Origin: Paenibacillus sp. IHBB 10380
Lineage (GTDB): Bacteria; Bacillota; Bacilli; Paenibacillales; Paenibacillaceae
DNA: 64,000 nucleotides
Assembly: GCF_000949425.1 (NCBI RefSeq)
Contig: NZ_CP010976.1
Coordinates: forward strand, 2,418,001 to 2,482,000
Direction: 5' to 3'
Part shown: one piece after another, positions 32,883 to 42,367 of the stretch
How positions within the stretch are numbered: the stretch's first letter is position 1
How the letters are laid out: each line of letters starts with the position of its first letter
The notes under the pieces: generated by a model
The model's input: the letters and a program-made list of their open reading frames with translations, nothing else
What the model was told of the DNA's origin: nothing
Databases searched by the model: none
Program-made: the position numbers and the translations under genes

Positions 32883-35204
32883 TTAATTCAAGGGTTCAAA
32901 ATCAGCGACAACGAGAACATCCAAGTGTCTGGTCGCACGAAGGAGTTTTTTTATGATGGAGCCTTGCCATACTTCTTTCCACAACTTAGTTTTCGATTGA
33001 CCCACGATCATCTGTGTGGCTTGGTATTCATTGGCTTTTGATACCAGAACATCAGGTATGTGCTTCCGCCTTCTCGTCGTTTGAATCTCAAACTTCCCTC
33101 CTAACCGTTCAGTAAGTTTCTTTAGAGCTTCTAGTTGCTCAGTCATGACCGCCGTACTGTCTGCGTGCTCCAACTGAACAAATGTAACATACCAAATCGC
33201 CTTCAGGCGGTTGGCAATCCGAAACCCCCTTCGAATCAATCTTTCTGCATGCAGAGTATTGTTGATGCACACATAAATCACTTCTTTCCGTCTCCACGGA
33301 CCTCTTAAAGAGTTATTTCGTTCCCAAGCCTCTAATCTCTCATCAACATCATCAGCGATTTCCCGTAATGCCAATTCTCTAAGTGCAATCAAGTTACCCG
33401 TTCTAAAAAAATTATTGAGCGCTTGATGAACCTTTTTCATATTATAAATTTTGCCGTCTTTCATGCGCTGTTGCAGCGATTGAGGCGTAACGTCTATTAA
33501 CTGGACTTCATCCGCAAGCCTTAGAATATGATCTGGAATCGTCTCTCTAACTCGTACACCAGTAATTTGTTCAACTGCATCATTTAGGCTCTCCAAATGC
33601 TGTACATTGACCGTTGTAATGACCGAGATTCCCGCTGCCAAGATTTCAAGAACATCTTCATATCTTTTTTTATATTGACTACCCGGGACATTGGTATGTG
33701 CCAGTTCATCGACTAATACGACCTCTGGATTTCTTCGGATTATTTCCGCTGTATCCATCTCTGCTAATTGGGTTCCTCTATATTCAATCACCTTTCTCGG
33801 TAATATTTCTAAAAGATTAACTTGTGCTTGTGTGTCATTACGACCATGTGTTTCCAGTAATCCAACGCAGACATCGATTCCTTTTTTGAGCAGATGATTC
33901 CCTTCACGTAGCATGGTAAAGGTTTTTCCGACACCCGGAGCAGCACCGATGTACACTTGAAAAGTACCCCGCTTGATTTGTTCAATTTTTTGGTCCAATT
34001 CCTGAGAACTTAAACGGCGAAATAATTCCTTATCTTCCTCTGGTTTGGAAATTTTTGTAGGCAGGATTCGTTCTCCATCGTGTTCTGCACGATCCGCAAC
34101 GATGAAGATATCTACATTGCGCGTTTTTTTCAACATATCATGCACGATGGACCCATGCCACAACTCTTGCCATCGCGTTTGTTTGGAATGTCCAAGCAAG
34201 ATACGTGTCACATTATTCTCAAGTGCATAATGGACCAAAACCCTAGGTAACTCCCTTCTTGCACATAATGGAAGTTCCTCAAACTCGGCTCCGATTCGAT
34301 TAGCAAGCTTAAGCTGTGATCTTTTAAACGCTGCCGCCTCTCTGGTAAGCTCCTTATCCTTGTTCACAAAAGTCACGACAAGCAAATCACCATTCAGCCT
34401 CTTGGCAATTTGTTGCCCTCTACGCATGTAAATCGAACCATTCCAATGATACTGTGTTGAGACAAGGATACGTTCACCTGCACCTGACGGGCCGATAAGT
34501 CCCCATTCTTCACGATACTTTTCGAGTGAATCATTGACCCCTTCAGCTACTAATCGTAACGTTAGCTCACGGAGTATCGCCAAATTTCCACGTTTAAAGA
34601 TTTCTTTGTCGTCGAGACTTAATTTCCCTTCAGCAACACGGGTTAGCATCTTCTCGGGGGTAACATCAATCAGTACCACTTCATCAGCTAGATTCAGCGT
34701 ATCTGTAGGTACCGTTTCAGCAACCTCAATCTTAGTTAGTTTTTGTGCAACTGACCGCACATCTTCAAGTTCATACACGTTGACGGTCGTAATGACACTC
34801 ATGCCATGACTGATCAAGCGTTGTATATCTTCTAATCGTGTACTCAATGGGGCATCTTCCCGATTTCGGTGAGCCAAACCGTCCACAAGTACAACCTCAG
34901 GATTCCTTTCGATCAATGCATCCAAGTCCAAATCCTTTTTCTCTATTCCATTCTTCCACCAGTGAATACTCGGGACACGTTCTAGATCCCCGATTTGTTC
35001 TATCGTCTCTGCACGCTGCATCGTAGAAACAGCACAGATTACAACATCAATGCCTTGGCTTTTAAGAGATTGTCCTTCACGTAACATATGATACGTTTTT
35101 CCAGAACCGCTAACAGAACCAATATAAACTTTCAACCGGCCTTGATGTAGCTTGGAGATGGACTGCAAGATCTCTTCCGGTTTTTTTCTTCTGAAATTAT
35201 CCAT
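32883..35204 (-). CDS. kdpD: KdpD-like protein: two tandem KdpD-USP modules, no histidine kinase
   Basis: 773 residues from ATG 35204 (AGGAGG five bases upstream; the frame is open further up but through a hairpin). Module 1: KdpD ATP-binding domain (Walker A GSVSGSGKT about 29-37, Walker B VVLVDGLAH about 104-112), then USP domain to about 372. Module 2: the same order, Walker A GAAPGVGKT about 420-428, Walker B VVLVDELAHTN about 495-505, USP to the end (GQSKTKLWKEVWQGSIIKK). Full KdpD has one such module followed by four TM helices, GAF and a kinase core; all of that is absent. Module 1 has DG where canonical Walker B has DE. KdpD USP domains bind c-di-AMP in Staphylococcus aureus; a sensor or inhibitor role for this protein is inference. 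Confidence 0.9.
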   Translation of the reverse strand: MDNFRRKKPEEILQSISKLHQGRLKVYIGSVSGSGKTYHMLREGQSLKSQGIDVVICAVSTMQRAETIEQIGDLERVPSIHWWKNGIEKKDLDLDALIERNPEVVLVDGLAHRNREDAPLSTRLEDIQRLISHGMSVITTVNVYELEDVRSVAQKLTKIEVAETVPTDTLNLADEVVLIDVTPEKMLTRVAEGKLSLDDKEIFKRGNLAILRELTLRLVAEGVNDSLEKYREEWGLIGPSGAGERILVSTQYHWNGSIYMRRGQQIAKRLNGDLLVVTFVNKDKELTREAAAFKRSQLKLANRIGAEFEELPLCARRELPRVLVHYALENNVTRILLGHSKQTRWQELWHGSIVHDMLKKTRNVDIFIVADRAEHDGERILPTKISKPEEDKELFRRLSSQELDQKIEQIKRGTFQVYIGAAPGVGKTFTMLREGNHLLKKGIDVCVGLLETHGRNDTQAQVNLLEILPRKVIEYRGTQLAEMDTAEIIRRNPEVVLVDELAHTNVPGSQYKKRYEDVLEILAAGISVITTVNVQHLESLNDAVEQITGVRVRETIPDHILRLADEVQLIDVTPQSLQQRMKDGKIYNMKKVHQALNNFFRTGNLIALRELALREIADDVDERLEAWERNNSLRGPWRRKEVIYVCINNTLHAERLIRRGFRIANRLKAIWYVTFVQLEHADSTAVMTEQLEALKKLTERLGGKFEIQTTRRRKHIPDVLVSKANEYQATQMIVGQSKTKLWKEVWQGSIIKKLLRATRHLDVLVVADFEPLN

Positions 35205-35222
35205 CGTCCCTCCTGCACGGAT

Positions 35223-35257
35223 AAAAACCGGAGCACCCTCATAAGGGTGACCGGCTT
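35223..35257 (-). terminator. Terminator-like hairpin between kdpC and kdpD
   Basis: On the minus strand AAGCCGG T CACCC loop GGGTG CT CCGGTTTTTAT forms a strong two-part stem with a T5 run, seven bases after the kdpC stop and about 20 before the kdpD start. It should reduce read-through into kdpD. Confidence 0.75.
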
Positions 35258-35263
35258 CTTTCA

Positions 35264-35872
35264 TTATTTATTAAAAGTTTCTTTCAAGGCTATGTTCAAT
35301 TTAAGCACATTAACGCGTGGTTCCCCGAACACACCAAGATCGCGTCCTTCCGTATTTGCTTCAACCAGATTACCTAGTTGGGCCTCAGATATCCCTAACA
35401 GTTTGCTGATCCGTGGTATCTGAACTTTAGCTGACTCTGGTGTAATATGAGGGTCCAGACCAGAGCCTGAGTTCGTAATCAAGTCAATGGGAAGCTTGCT
35501 TACGGGTACGTCGGGATTACTTTGCTCCCATGCAGCAATGGACTCTTGCGTTCTCTTCAACAATTCTGGATTGGAAGGAGCATAGTTATTGGTTCCAGAT
35601 GCCTCGGCTTTATACTCGATGCTCGATACTCTACCTTGAAAATACTTTGGATCTGTAAAATTCTGTCCGATTAATTCCGAGCCTATCACTTCACCTTGAC
35701 TGTTCTGAATAAGGCTACCATTTGCTTTATCGGGCATTAACAGTTGTGCCGCTCCTGTACTTACAAGCGGGTACACGATGCCGCACAATACAATAAGCAC
35801 CAGACTACATCTTATGGCAGTACTAAGGGAGAGGCCCACTGTTTTCAAGCTTGTATTTAACGTTTTATTCAT
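35264..35872 (-). CDS. kdpC: Potassium-transporting ATPase subunit KdpC
   Basis: 202 residues. Single N-terminal TM ([20 protein letters not shown]), then the extracytoplasmic domain with [40 protein letters not shown], and [21 protein letters not shown], all diagnostic of KdpC. It stabilises the KdpFABC complex and raises ATP or K+ affinity. Follows kdpB by 28 bases. Confidence 0.97.
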   Translation of the reverse strand: MNKTLNTSLKTVGLSLSTAIRCSLVLIVLCGIVYPLVSTGAAQLLMPDKANGSLIQNSQGEVIGSELIGQNFTDPKYFQGRVSSIEYKAEASGTNNYAPSNPELLKRTQESIAAWEQSNPDVPVSKLPIDLITNSGSGLDPHITPESAKVQIPRISKLLGISEAQLGNLVEANTEGRDLGVFGEPRVNVLKLNIALKETFNK

Positions 35873-35900
35873 ATCTCTTCATACCCTTTCTATATATAAT

Positions 35901-37931
35901 CTAAATCCAGAAATGTACAACCATATCAATTAACTTGATCCCGACGAACGGCGCTACGATACCACCCAATCCATATATAAAAAGATTACGTTGTAGCAGT
36001 TTGTTGGAGCTCATCGGTTTGTATGCGACACCTCTCATGGCAAGTGGGATCAATAATGGAATGATGATCGCGTTAAAAATCAATGCTGATAATATGGCGG
36101 ACATCGGCGAACCTAAACCCATGACATTGAGAGCTTCCATTTGCGGTATGGCTAGCATAAACATGGCCGGAATGATAGCGAAATATTTGGCAACGTCGTT
36201 TGAGATACTAAATGTCGTTAGTGCGCCACGAGTCATCAATAGTTGCTTCCCGATAGCCACCACTTCAATGATCTTCGATGGGTCGGAATCCAGATCGACC
36301 ATATTGGCCGCTTCCTTGGCTGCTACCGTACCACTGTTCATCGCAAGTCCTACGTCTGCTTGAGCTAGTGCTGGGGCATCATTTGTGCCATCCCCCGTCA
36401 TCGCTACCAACTTACCTTGCGCTTGTTCTCGCTTAATGACAGCAATTTTATCTTCTGGTTTACTTTCAGCGATAAACTCATCCACACCTGCCTCCCGTGC
36501 AATGGTTTCAGCCGTCAATGAATTATCTCCCGTACACATAATGGTTCTAATCCCCATTTTACGAAGTTGTTCGAAGCGTTCTTTCATCCCCGGTTTCACA
36601 GTATCTTTGAGATAGATCAGTCCGAAGATTTGATTATCGACCGCTACGGCCAGCGGGGTTCCGCCTTCCCTCGCAATCGAGTCACCTTTTGTACCCAAGT
36701 CCACGGGTATTGTGCCGCCTTGACCTTCTACCCATTTCTTCACTGCATCGACTGCGCCTTTACGCACTTTACGACCGTCTTTCAGATCAATTCCACTCAT
36801 CCGAGTTTCGGCTTTAAATTCGATAAACTCGCCATCTATAGCGATGGATTCGTTAAAAGGTTGCTCTTGCTTTTTAAGAAGATCCAACACAGAGCGACCT
36901 TCTGGTGTTTCGTCTTTGACGGAGCTAATTGCAGCCCACTCCGCAACTGAAGCTTGGTTCTCTGAACCAACAGGAATAAACGCGCTGGCCATTCGATTAC
37001 CGAAAGTGATCGTTCCTGTCTTATCAAGAATCATCGTGTTAATATCGCCAGCGGCTTCAACGGCTTTACCCGACATCGCCAGCACGTTGAATTGGGTAAC
37101 ACGGTCCATACCTGCAATTCCGATAGCTGACAGCAGCCCACCAATCGTTGTTGGAATCAAGCATACAAGTAAAGATATAAGAATAGGAACCGTCAGCTCA
37201 ATTTCCAAGTACCTTGCGATCGGTGCAAGGGTAACGACAACAATCAAAAAAATGATCGTCAAGCTTGTTAGCAGGGTGTTCAACGCAATTTCATTAGGTG
37301 TTTTTTGTCTTGAAGCACCCTCCACCAGAGCGATCATACGATCGATAAATGACTCTCCAGGATCACTTGTAATTTTGATCTTGATCTTATCACTGACAAC
37401 CCGAGTACCGCCTGTTACCGAACTAAAGTCACCACCCGCTTCTTTAATAACGGCTGCAGATTCACCCGTAATGGCGGATTCATCGACAGAGGCCAGACCT
37501 TCGATCACCTCACCGTCACCAGGAATCATCTCTCCTTGTGACACGACGACGATATCCCCTTTACGGAGGTCGGTTGAAGGTACTTGCTTCAGAACGCCAT
37601 TCACTATTTTATTGGCTGTGATCTCTTTCTTCGATTGTTTCAAAGAATCGGCCTGTGCCTTGCCACGTCCTTCTGCTAAAGCTTCAGCAAAGTTAGCGAA
37701 CAGCACCGTTAACAACAAAATCAAAAATACAGTCAGATTAAAACCGATACTGTCTTCCGTACCGAAGTAATTTGGGAACATCGTCATGAGTAGCACAATG
37801 AATGTCCCGACTTCTACCACAAACATCACGGGATTTTTCATCATCTTGACTGGGTTCAACTTCACAAAGCTATCTTTTATCGCCTTTGTCACTATATCAC
37901 CGGTTAATAACTTTTTTCGATTTGCATTCAT
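35901..37931 (-). CDS. kdpB: Potassium-transporting ATPase ATP-binding subunit KdpB
   Basis: 676 residues, P-type ATPase. Phosphorylation motif [10 protein letters not shown] (Asp about 304), TGES actuator motif in [13 protein letters not shown], hinge [10 protein letters not shown] and [21 protein letters not shown], with seven TM helices. Hydrolyses ATP to drive K+ import through KdpA. Within kdpFABC, 20 bases after kdpA. RBS AAAAGGTGG. Confidence 0.98.
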   Translation of the reverse strand: MNANRKKLLTGDIVTKAIKDSFVKLNPVKMMKNPVMFVVEVGTFIVLLMTMFPNYFGTEDSIGFNLTVFLILLLTVLFANFAEALAEGRGKAQADSLKQSKKEITANKIVNGVLKQVPSTDLRKGDIVVVSQGEMIPGDGEVIEGLASVDESAITGESAAVIKEAGGDFSSVTGGTRVVSDKIKIKITSDPGESFIDRMIALVEGASRQKTPNEIALNTLLTSLTIIFLIVVVTLAPIARYLEIELTVPILISLLVCLIPTTIGGLLSAIGIAGMDRVTQFNVLAMSGKAVEAAGDINTMILDKTGTITFGNRMASAFIPVGSENQASVAEWAAISSVKDETPEGRSVLDLLKKQEQPFNESIAIDGEFIEFKAETRMSGIDLKDGRKVRKGAVDAVKKWVEGQGGTIPVDLGTKGDSIAREGGTPLAVAVDNQIFGLIYLKDTVKPGMKERFEQLRKMGIRTIMCTGDNSLTAETIAREAGVDEFIAESKPEDKIAVIKREQAQGKLVAMTGDGTNDAPALAQADVGLAMNSGTVAAKEAANMVDLDSDPSKIIEVVAIGKQLLMTRGALTTFSISNDVAKYFAIIPAMFMLAIPQMEALNVMGLGSPMSAILSALIFNAIIIPLLIPLAMRGVAYKPMSSNKLLQRNLFIYGLGGIVAPFVGIKLIDMVVHFWI

Positions 37932-37951
37932 ATCTATGTTCCACCTTTTCT

Positions 37952-39631
37952 TTAACGGTTCGTTAAATGCTCAGCAATAGGACCAAGCACAATCGCCGGC
38001 AGGAATGTCAATGCACCAATGATCAAGACCGTACCAATGAGAATACCAACGAATAAACCATTATCCGTACGTAACGTCCCAATCGTTTCTGGAACCCATT
38101 TCTTACGTGACAGAGAACCTGCTACAGCAAGGAGTGCAATCATCGAAATATAACGACCTAATAACATGACAACACCCGTAGAAATATTCCAAAATGCCGT
38201 GTTATCACCGAGACCCTCAAAACCGGAGCCATTGTTCGCCGCAGAAGACGTGTATTCATACAACACCTGAGAAATACCATGGAAAGATGGGTTTGTTATC
38301 GCCACTTTACCAACCTCTGTCATCAGCGCAATGGCTGTTGGAGCCAAGATAATCAACGGATGGGCCAAGATGGCGATAGCTATAAGCTTCATCTCTCTAG
38401 CCTCAATTTTTCGTCCTAAGAACTCAGGCGTACGTCCGACCATCAATCCAGCGAGAAAAACAGCCAAGATGGCATACATCAGCATGTTCACAATGCCTAC
38501 GCCTTTTCCCCCGAACACGCAGTTTAGCATCATTAATGCAAGCGGTGTGATCCCACCAAGTGGTGTCAATGTATCATGCATGTTGTTCACCGAACCTGTA
38601 GTCGCCGCTGTTGTCACCGTGGTGAAGAGCGCGGATTGGGCAACGCCAAATCGTACCTCTTTCCCTTCCATACTACCTTGTGAAGAATCAGTACCCAATC
38701 GGTTCAGTGCTGGGTTACCGTTAGACTCTGATACATAGACCAAAGACAAGAACACCATAAATAAAATCATCATCGCCGAAAAAATAACCCAACCTTGCTT
38801 CTTGTTTTTGGCAAACAAACCGAATGTATAAGGCAAAGCAGCAGCCAATGACCACATGGATAATATCTCAACTACATTCGTAAGTGGATTGGGGTTCTCA
38901 AACGGATGTGCCGAGTTTACGCCGAAGAATCCACCACCATTCGTCCCCAAGTGTTTAATGGACTCTAATGAAGCAACCGGTCCGATGGCAATTTGCTGTC
39001 CTTGTCCATCAAGCCCTGTCACCGATAACATGGGTTGCAAGGTTTGTGGAACTTGAAGCGCTACAAGCAGCATTGTAACCACAAATGCTATTGGAAGGAA
39101 CACACGTATAATTGCCTTCACGAAATCCTCAAAAAAGTTACCGATGGTTTCACCCTTGCTCGTAATAGCTCGTATAAACGCAATCGCCACACACAATCCC
39201 GTCGCCGCGGATGTGAACATCATCATCATGATCACGGCCATTTGCGAAAAGTATGACAGACCGCTTTCTCCGCTGTAATGTTGTAAGTTCGTATTCGTCA
39301 TGAAGCTAATGACCGTGTTGAAGGTCAAAGTCGGCTCCATGTTGTCAATATTATTCGGATTAAACGGCAGAAATTTCTGCATTCGGAGAATGAGATAGCT
39401 GACGATAACCAGCACAATATTCGTTAAGATAAAGCTAAATGCGTACCTTTTCCAAGTCATTCCCTTGCGTTCCTTCAAACCAATTAAGGAAAATATCGGT
39501 CTCTCCACAAAGGAGAACCATTTATCTGTTTTGTTGCTTTCATTCTGAAATACGTTGTACAGGTAAGTACCCAACGGCTTGACGAGTAACACCAAGACCA
39601 GGATAACGATAGCAATTTGTAGAATGCCCAT
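37952..39631 (-). CDS. kdpA: Potassium-transporting ATPase subunit KdpA
   Basis: 559 residues, ten TM helices, K+-channel-like subunit. Selectivity-filter loops are visible: [53 protein letters not shown] and [23 protein letters not shown] before ATG 39631. The high-affinity K+ entry pore of KdpFABC. Confidence 0.98.
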   Translation of the reverse strand: MGILQIAIVILVLVLLVKPLGTYLYNVFQNESNKTDKWFSFVERPIFSLIGLKERKGMTWKRYAFSFILTNIVLVIVSYLILRMQKFLPFNPNNIDNMEPTLTFNTVISFMTNTNLQHYSGESGLSYFSQMAVIMMMMFTSAATGLCVAIAFIRAITSKGETIGNFFEDFVKAIIRVFLPIAFVVTMLLVALQVPQTLQPMLSVTGLDGQGQQIAIGPVASLESIKHLGTNGGGFFGVNSAHPFENPNPLTNVVEILSMWSLAAALPYTFGLFAKNKKQGWVIFSAMMILFMVFLSLVYVSESNGNPALNRLGTDSSQGSMEGKEVRFGVAQSALFTTVTTAATTGSVNNMHDTLTPLGGITPLALMMLNCVFGGKGVGIVNMLMYAILAVFLAGLMVGRTPEFLGRKIEAREMKLIAIAILAHPLIILAPTAIALMTEVGKVAITNPSFHGISQVLYEYTSSAANNGSGFEGLGDNTAFWNISTGVVMLLGRYISMIALLAVAGSLSRKKWVPETIGTLRTDNGLFVGILIGTVLIIGALTFLPAIVLGPIAEHLTNR

Positions 39632-39662
39632 GAGTGATTACTTCCTCCTTAGATTTGAAGCT

Positions 39663-39740
39663 TTAGAATTTTTCTGGGTTAATCAACGCATAGATCAAAT
39701 AAAGAAATATAAACACTGTTAATACTGAAACAACTATCAT
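39663..39740 (-). CDS. kdpF: Potassium-transporting ATPase small subunit KdpF
   Basis: 25 residues, MIVVSVLTVFIFLYLIYALI followed by NPEKF. Single TM peptide with the conserved Y-L-x-Y-x-L-x-x-P-E-x-F ending of KdpF. Start ATG 39738-39740 overlaps the TGA of the preceding small ORF (ATGA), indicating translational coupling. KdpF stabilises the KdpA-KdpB complex. Confidence 0.92.
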   Translation of the reverse strand: MIVVSVLTVFIFLYLIYALINPEKF

Positions 39741-39847
39741 TGTCCATCGCCCTCCGCTTCTCGGACCACACTTCCACACCAAGATAAAAATCCAGTAAAC
39801 AAAGCGTAGGCTCCTGCCAGAATTAACACCATGTACAGATCTAGCAT
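39737..39847 (-). CDS. 36-residue membrane ORF coupled to kdpF
   Basis: ATG 39845-39847 with GGGAGG seven bases upstream; TGA at 39737-39739 overlaps the kdpF start. Product MLDLYMVLILAGAYALFTGF, then LSWCGSVVREAEGDGQ: one TM helix and a charged tail. I recall similar short ORFs before kdpF in other Firmicutes, probably an accessory Kdp peptide, but the role is not established. Usually missed by annotation because of its size. Confidence 0.65.
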   Translation of the reverse strand: MLDLYMVLILAGAYALFTGFLSWCGSVVREAEGDGQ

Positions 39848-39872
39848 GTAAATCCCTCCCAAACTTCAATTG

Positions 39873-40286
39873 TTATTTATCAACTAACATAGAGACTAGA
39901 AACGAAGCATCTTGACTGTGCGTATGAATCACATAACTTGCTCCAAGCCCTTTGTAGATCGATCTTGGATTGCTCGAATGAGTAATAATATAAATGGGCT
40001 CTGAGGTCCATGTGCGACATATTCGTAAATACCGGCAGCTTAGATTCAAACTGCTTTCAAATAAAATGATTTTACCCACTGAGAACTCCGGGATGACCCA
40101 TGTACGTTCATCCGTAGTACCGACCATGAGGGTTTTCTCTACGCCCATTTTCTTCATCCGCTCTCTCTCCACTTTATTGTTCGTTATAGCGGCGAACGGG
40201 ATCTTGTATCTCATTAATTGACGGATAAAAGCTTCTCCTATTAAATTTGGAGCGGATACGATCATCAAATCTTGTTGTACTTTCAT
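39873..40286 (-). CDS. Rossmann/RCK-like protein, first gene of the kdp operon
   Basis: 137 residues, AGGAGG before ATG 40286. The pattern IVSAPNLIGEAFIRQLM, PFAAITNNKVERERMKKMGV, GKIILFES, EPIYIITHSSNPRSI and LGASYVIHTHSQ alternates strands and helices like a TrkA-N/RCK nucleotide-binding domain, although the GxGxxG loop is replaced by SAPNLIG. It could be a regulatory subunit sensing a nucleotide in the Kdp system; that is inference. It directly follows the riboswitch terminator, so it is under the same control. Confidence 0.65.
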   Translation of the reverse strand: MKVQQDLMIVSAPNLIGEAFIRQLMRYKIPFAAITNNKVERERMKKMGVEKTLMVGTTDERTWVIPEFSVGKIILFESSLNLSCRYLRICRTWTSEPIYIITHSSNPRSIYKGLGASYVIHTHSQDASFLVSMLVDK

Positions 40287-40325
40287 GTGATTCTCCTCCT
40301 ATTAATTAGAAAGAGAAGACAACAA

Positions 40326-40369
40326 AAAGAAAGCCTCGGGGCAGAGAAGAACTCATCCCGTGGCTTCTT
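40326..40369 (-). terminator. Riboswitch-controlled terminator (proximal)
   Basis: On the minus strand GAAGCC A CGGG loop CCCCG A GGCTTTC TTTTT: intrinsic terminator about 55 bases downstream of the proximal c-di-AMP aptamer and 40 before the first ORF. High c-di-AMP should favour termination. Confidence 0.8.
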
Positions 40370-40422
40370 AAGGCAGGTCAAAGACCCTGTCTTATTCACG
40401 AAAATTGTTGCCTCTCTCAATA

Positions 40423-40580
40423 CGCTTACGAGGTTAGCTGTCGGATTCGGGCGTGAGAGTCGCCCTACTCGGGAGCAAGCTTACTTGCCCCGAGATTCAC
40501 CCCTTGAAGTCATGATCAATTATAAGGATCATCACTTCCGTTGGTTCCCCCGTTCCTTTTCTATTCAAGGACTCAGCGAT
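40423..40580 (-). ncRNA. ydaO-type c-di-AMP riboswitch, proximal copy
   Basis: Minus-strand elements in the consensus order: CGCTGAGTCC at the 5' end, GGGGGAACCAACGG, AGGGGTGAATCTCGGGGC, TAGGGCGACTCTC, CCGAATCCGACAGCTAACCT, ending CGTAAGCG. These are the conserved blocks of the ydaO/yuaA aptamer, which binds two c-di-AMP molecules and normally turns off K+ and osmolyte import genes. Followed by its own terminator at 40326. Confidence 0.93.
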
Positions 40581-40597
40581 AAAAAACACAGTAAAAA

Positions 40598-40622
40598 ACC
40601 ACAGAGGTCTAAGCCCTGTGGT
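40598..40622 (-). terminator. Riboswitch-controlled terminator (distal)
   Basis: On the minus strand ACCACAG GGCTTAGACC CTGTGGT, followed by TTTTTT; lies between the two aptamers and belongs to the distal copy. Confidence 0.82.
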
Positions 40623-40711
40623 CGAAATACGATCACACGCTCCATCATCCTCTCTCATATAAGAGCAGCGCTGTTTCCTTAGTACCAAAAGGAAAAGCAA
40701 CTGCATTCCAA

Positions 40712-40888
40712 CGCTTACGAGGTTAGCTGTCGGATTCGGGCGGTGAGAGTCGCCCTACCTATTACGAATTTCATGATATTCGTAATAGGATTCACCCCAG
40801 ATGATACATGAGACGGCTCTCACACCGCTTATGCATCATCAATTTATTGGTTCCCCCATTTCCCTTACATAACAAGGAAATTCAGCGA
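40712..40888 (-). ncRNA. ydaO-type c-di-AMP riboswitch, distal copy
   Basis: The same blocks as the proximal aptamer on the minus strand: CGCTGAATTTCC, GGGGGAACCAAT, CTGGGGTGAATCC, TAGGGCGACTCTCACC, GCCCGAATCCGACAGCTAAC and CGTAAGCG. The P-helix extensions differ in sequence (ATTACGAATATCATGA loop here), so it is an older duplication rather than a sequencing artefact. Closest to the promoter; followed by the terminator at 40598. Confidence 0.93.
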
Positions 40889-40928
40889 TTCTAAATGGAA
40901 AACTTTGTTTGTTGTACTGATGAGATGA

Positions 40929-40957
40929 ATCATACCCTCGACGTTTATTTCTGTAAA
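40929..40957 (-). promoter_or_regulatory. Probable sigma-A promoter of the kdp operon
   Basis: Minus strand TTTACA (40952-40957), 17-bp spacer, TATGAT (40929-40934). Transcription would begin near 40922, about 35 bases before the distal riboswitch. Confidence 0.6.
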
Positions 40958-41311
40958 GAATGGTGTGGATTCAAATAAGGCAATGTAGGACATTTAGGGA
41001 AACTAATTCATCACTTATCTTCGATTTACTGCATCCATCTCTTTATTTCTCATTTTCTCTTATAAATGTTAAAAATACTAGCATAACGTAGAATTCATAT
41101 AGTAAATCAAAGCATAAGCCATATGTATTCGTTTCCACGTTCATTTTCAGTCAAAACACGAAGAATAACCCTCCAATTCGAATTTTACTTTGGCAACCGT
41201 TCAGCGTATGATTCATATGGATTTCTAAGATTCTAATATACATAGATTACATAGATACACAAAAAGGCATTAGATAAGCGCTACCCAAGGCTTCTTAATT
41301 CACCTTAATCC

Positions 41312-42004
41312 TTACTTATTCATTAAGCCTGCTTCTCTTAAGAAACTACAAGCTATATCTACCTGATACTTCACACGAGTCGATCGTTTTAGACTCCAAC
41401 ATGTTTCAACTGTTATGGACTTCGCACATAGAATTCGAGCTACAGCAGTACGTGAGGACCCCGGCAATTCATGTAAACGAAGGTTAAAATGGTGTGATTT
41501 CACTTGAGTCTTCCCATTGACTCTATTCATAATTCGTCTTATAGCTGGTTTACTCAAGCTCTTGGGATTCGTGATCAGCGTCTGACCGAGTACCTTTGAA
41601 TTTAATTGAGATAATCCATTGGCTTCATGAAGATCTAAATACCATGAGGGCTTGTACCTTGTAGCCAACTTAAATAAAGATGCTGCTAAAGAATGAGTAG
41701 CTGACTTATTTGCCTTCTTTGGAAAAGTACGGTTCAGATCCGGAATACCTCTGATCCGTTTCTCATAAGCTTTTTTATTTACAATAGGAACGATGATCAG
41801 TCTGCCTTCATTAATACGTAATTTACCTTTTTTGAAATCATCAACAAGTTTATGTGCTGCCGCAATGCTTCCTACTTCATTCCCATGAATACCAGAGACA
41901 ATCATGAAGTTGGGGCCTGTCTTGTCTCCCTCTATGACAAAATACGGCGTTGCAAATGAAGATCCTGAGGCTAGGACATGCCGTTGTATAAGCACTATGG
42001 TCAC
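41312..42004 (-). CDS. M14-family AstE/AspA-like zinc deacylase
   Basis: 230 residues. Succinylglutamate desuccinylase/aspartoacylase-type fold. Zinc ligands in GIHGNEVGS (H-x-x-E) and DLHEANGL; substrate-binding DLNRTFP is visible. The C-terminal beta domain of AstE is absent, giving a short form of the kind found as stand-alone M14 deacylases in Firmicutes. Releases an acyl group from an amino acid or peptide; exact substrate unknown. Monocistronic, its upstream region not shared with kdp. Confidence 0.85.
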   Translation of the reverse strand: MTIVLIQRHVLASGSSFATPYFVIEGDKTGPNFMIVSGIHGNEVGSIAAAHKLVDDFKKGKLRINEGRLIIVPIVNKKAYEKRIRGIPDLNRTFPKKANKSATHSLAASLFKLATRYKPSWYLDLHEANGLSQLNSKVLGQTLITNPKSLSKPAIRRIMNRVNGKTQVKSHHFNLRLHELPGSSRTAVARILCAKSITVETCWSLKRSTRVKYQVDIACSFLREAGLMNK

Positions 42005-42081
42005 CCCCTCTCATTACATTGTGATCACCACTATATTCATATGCTAAGTAGAGATCAATAGATTGGACAGGACGCCAATAG

Positions 42082-42279
42082 TTACAAATTTCTACACAAA
42101 AAGAACCTACATGGGCTGTAGGCTTCTCTTCGGTTACTACATAACTCTCTCATCAATACGTCGTGAATATTTGAATAAGGCACTAACGGAATTCGTGACT
42201 GCTGGATGCCCGTAATGTTTTTGAAGAAATCATCTAGCAACAGCCCTTTTTCTATTCCCTTCCATAAAGCGTAGGTATA
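42082..42279 (-). other. Coding-like remnant without start codon
   Basis: An open 65-codon stretch on the minus strand includes LWKGIEKGLLLDDFFKNITG and RIPLVPYSNIHDVLMREL, which reads like the end of a real protein, but there is no start codon or RBS and the upstream frame is closed by TGA at 42280. The last codons overlap a hairpin (42098-42126, CCTACA/TGTAGG) with a T5 run that looks like an orphan terminator. Probably a gene relic; family not recognised. Confidence 0.3.
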
Positions 42280-42367
42280 TCAATTTTTTACATGGTAATG
42301 ATTTACTAATACTCCAAAATGATATAGTATGGAAATGAAATACATAACTTTTTGGGAGGCTTATAGA

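Noticed and set aside
32883..35204. KdpD as an assembly-induced duplication
   Set aside because: The two modules differ extensively in sequence (for example GSVSGSGKT versus GAAPGVGKT), so the duplication is ancient and real.
36844..37770. 308-codon plus-strand frame opposite kdpB
   Set aside because: Antisense shadow of a highly conserved gene; composition (Ser/Thr/Ile-rich) reflects the complementary strand.
40423..40888. The two riboswitch copies as one over-called element
   Set aside because: Each copy contains all conserved blocks and its own terminator; loops differ between them.
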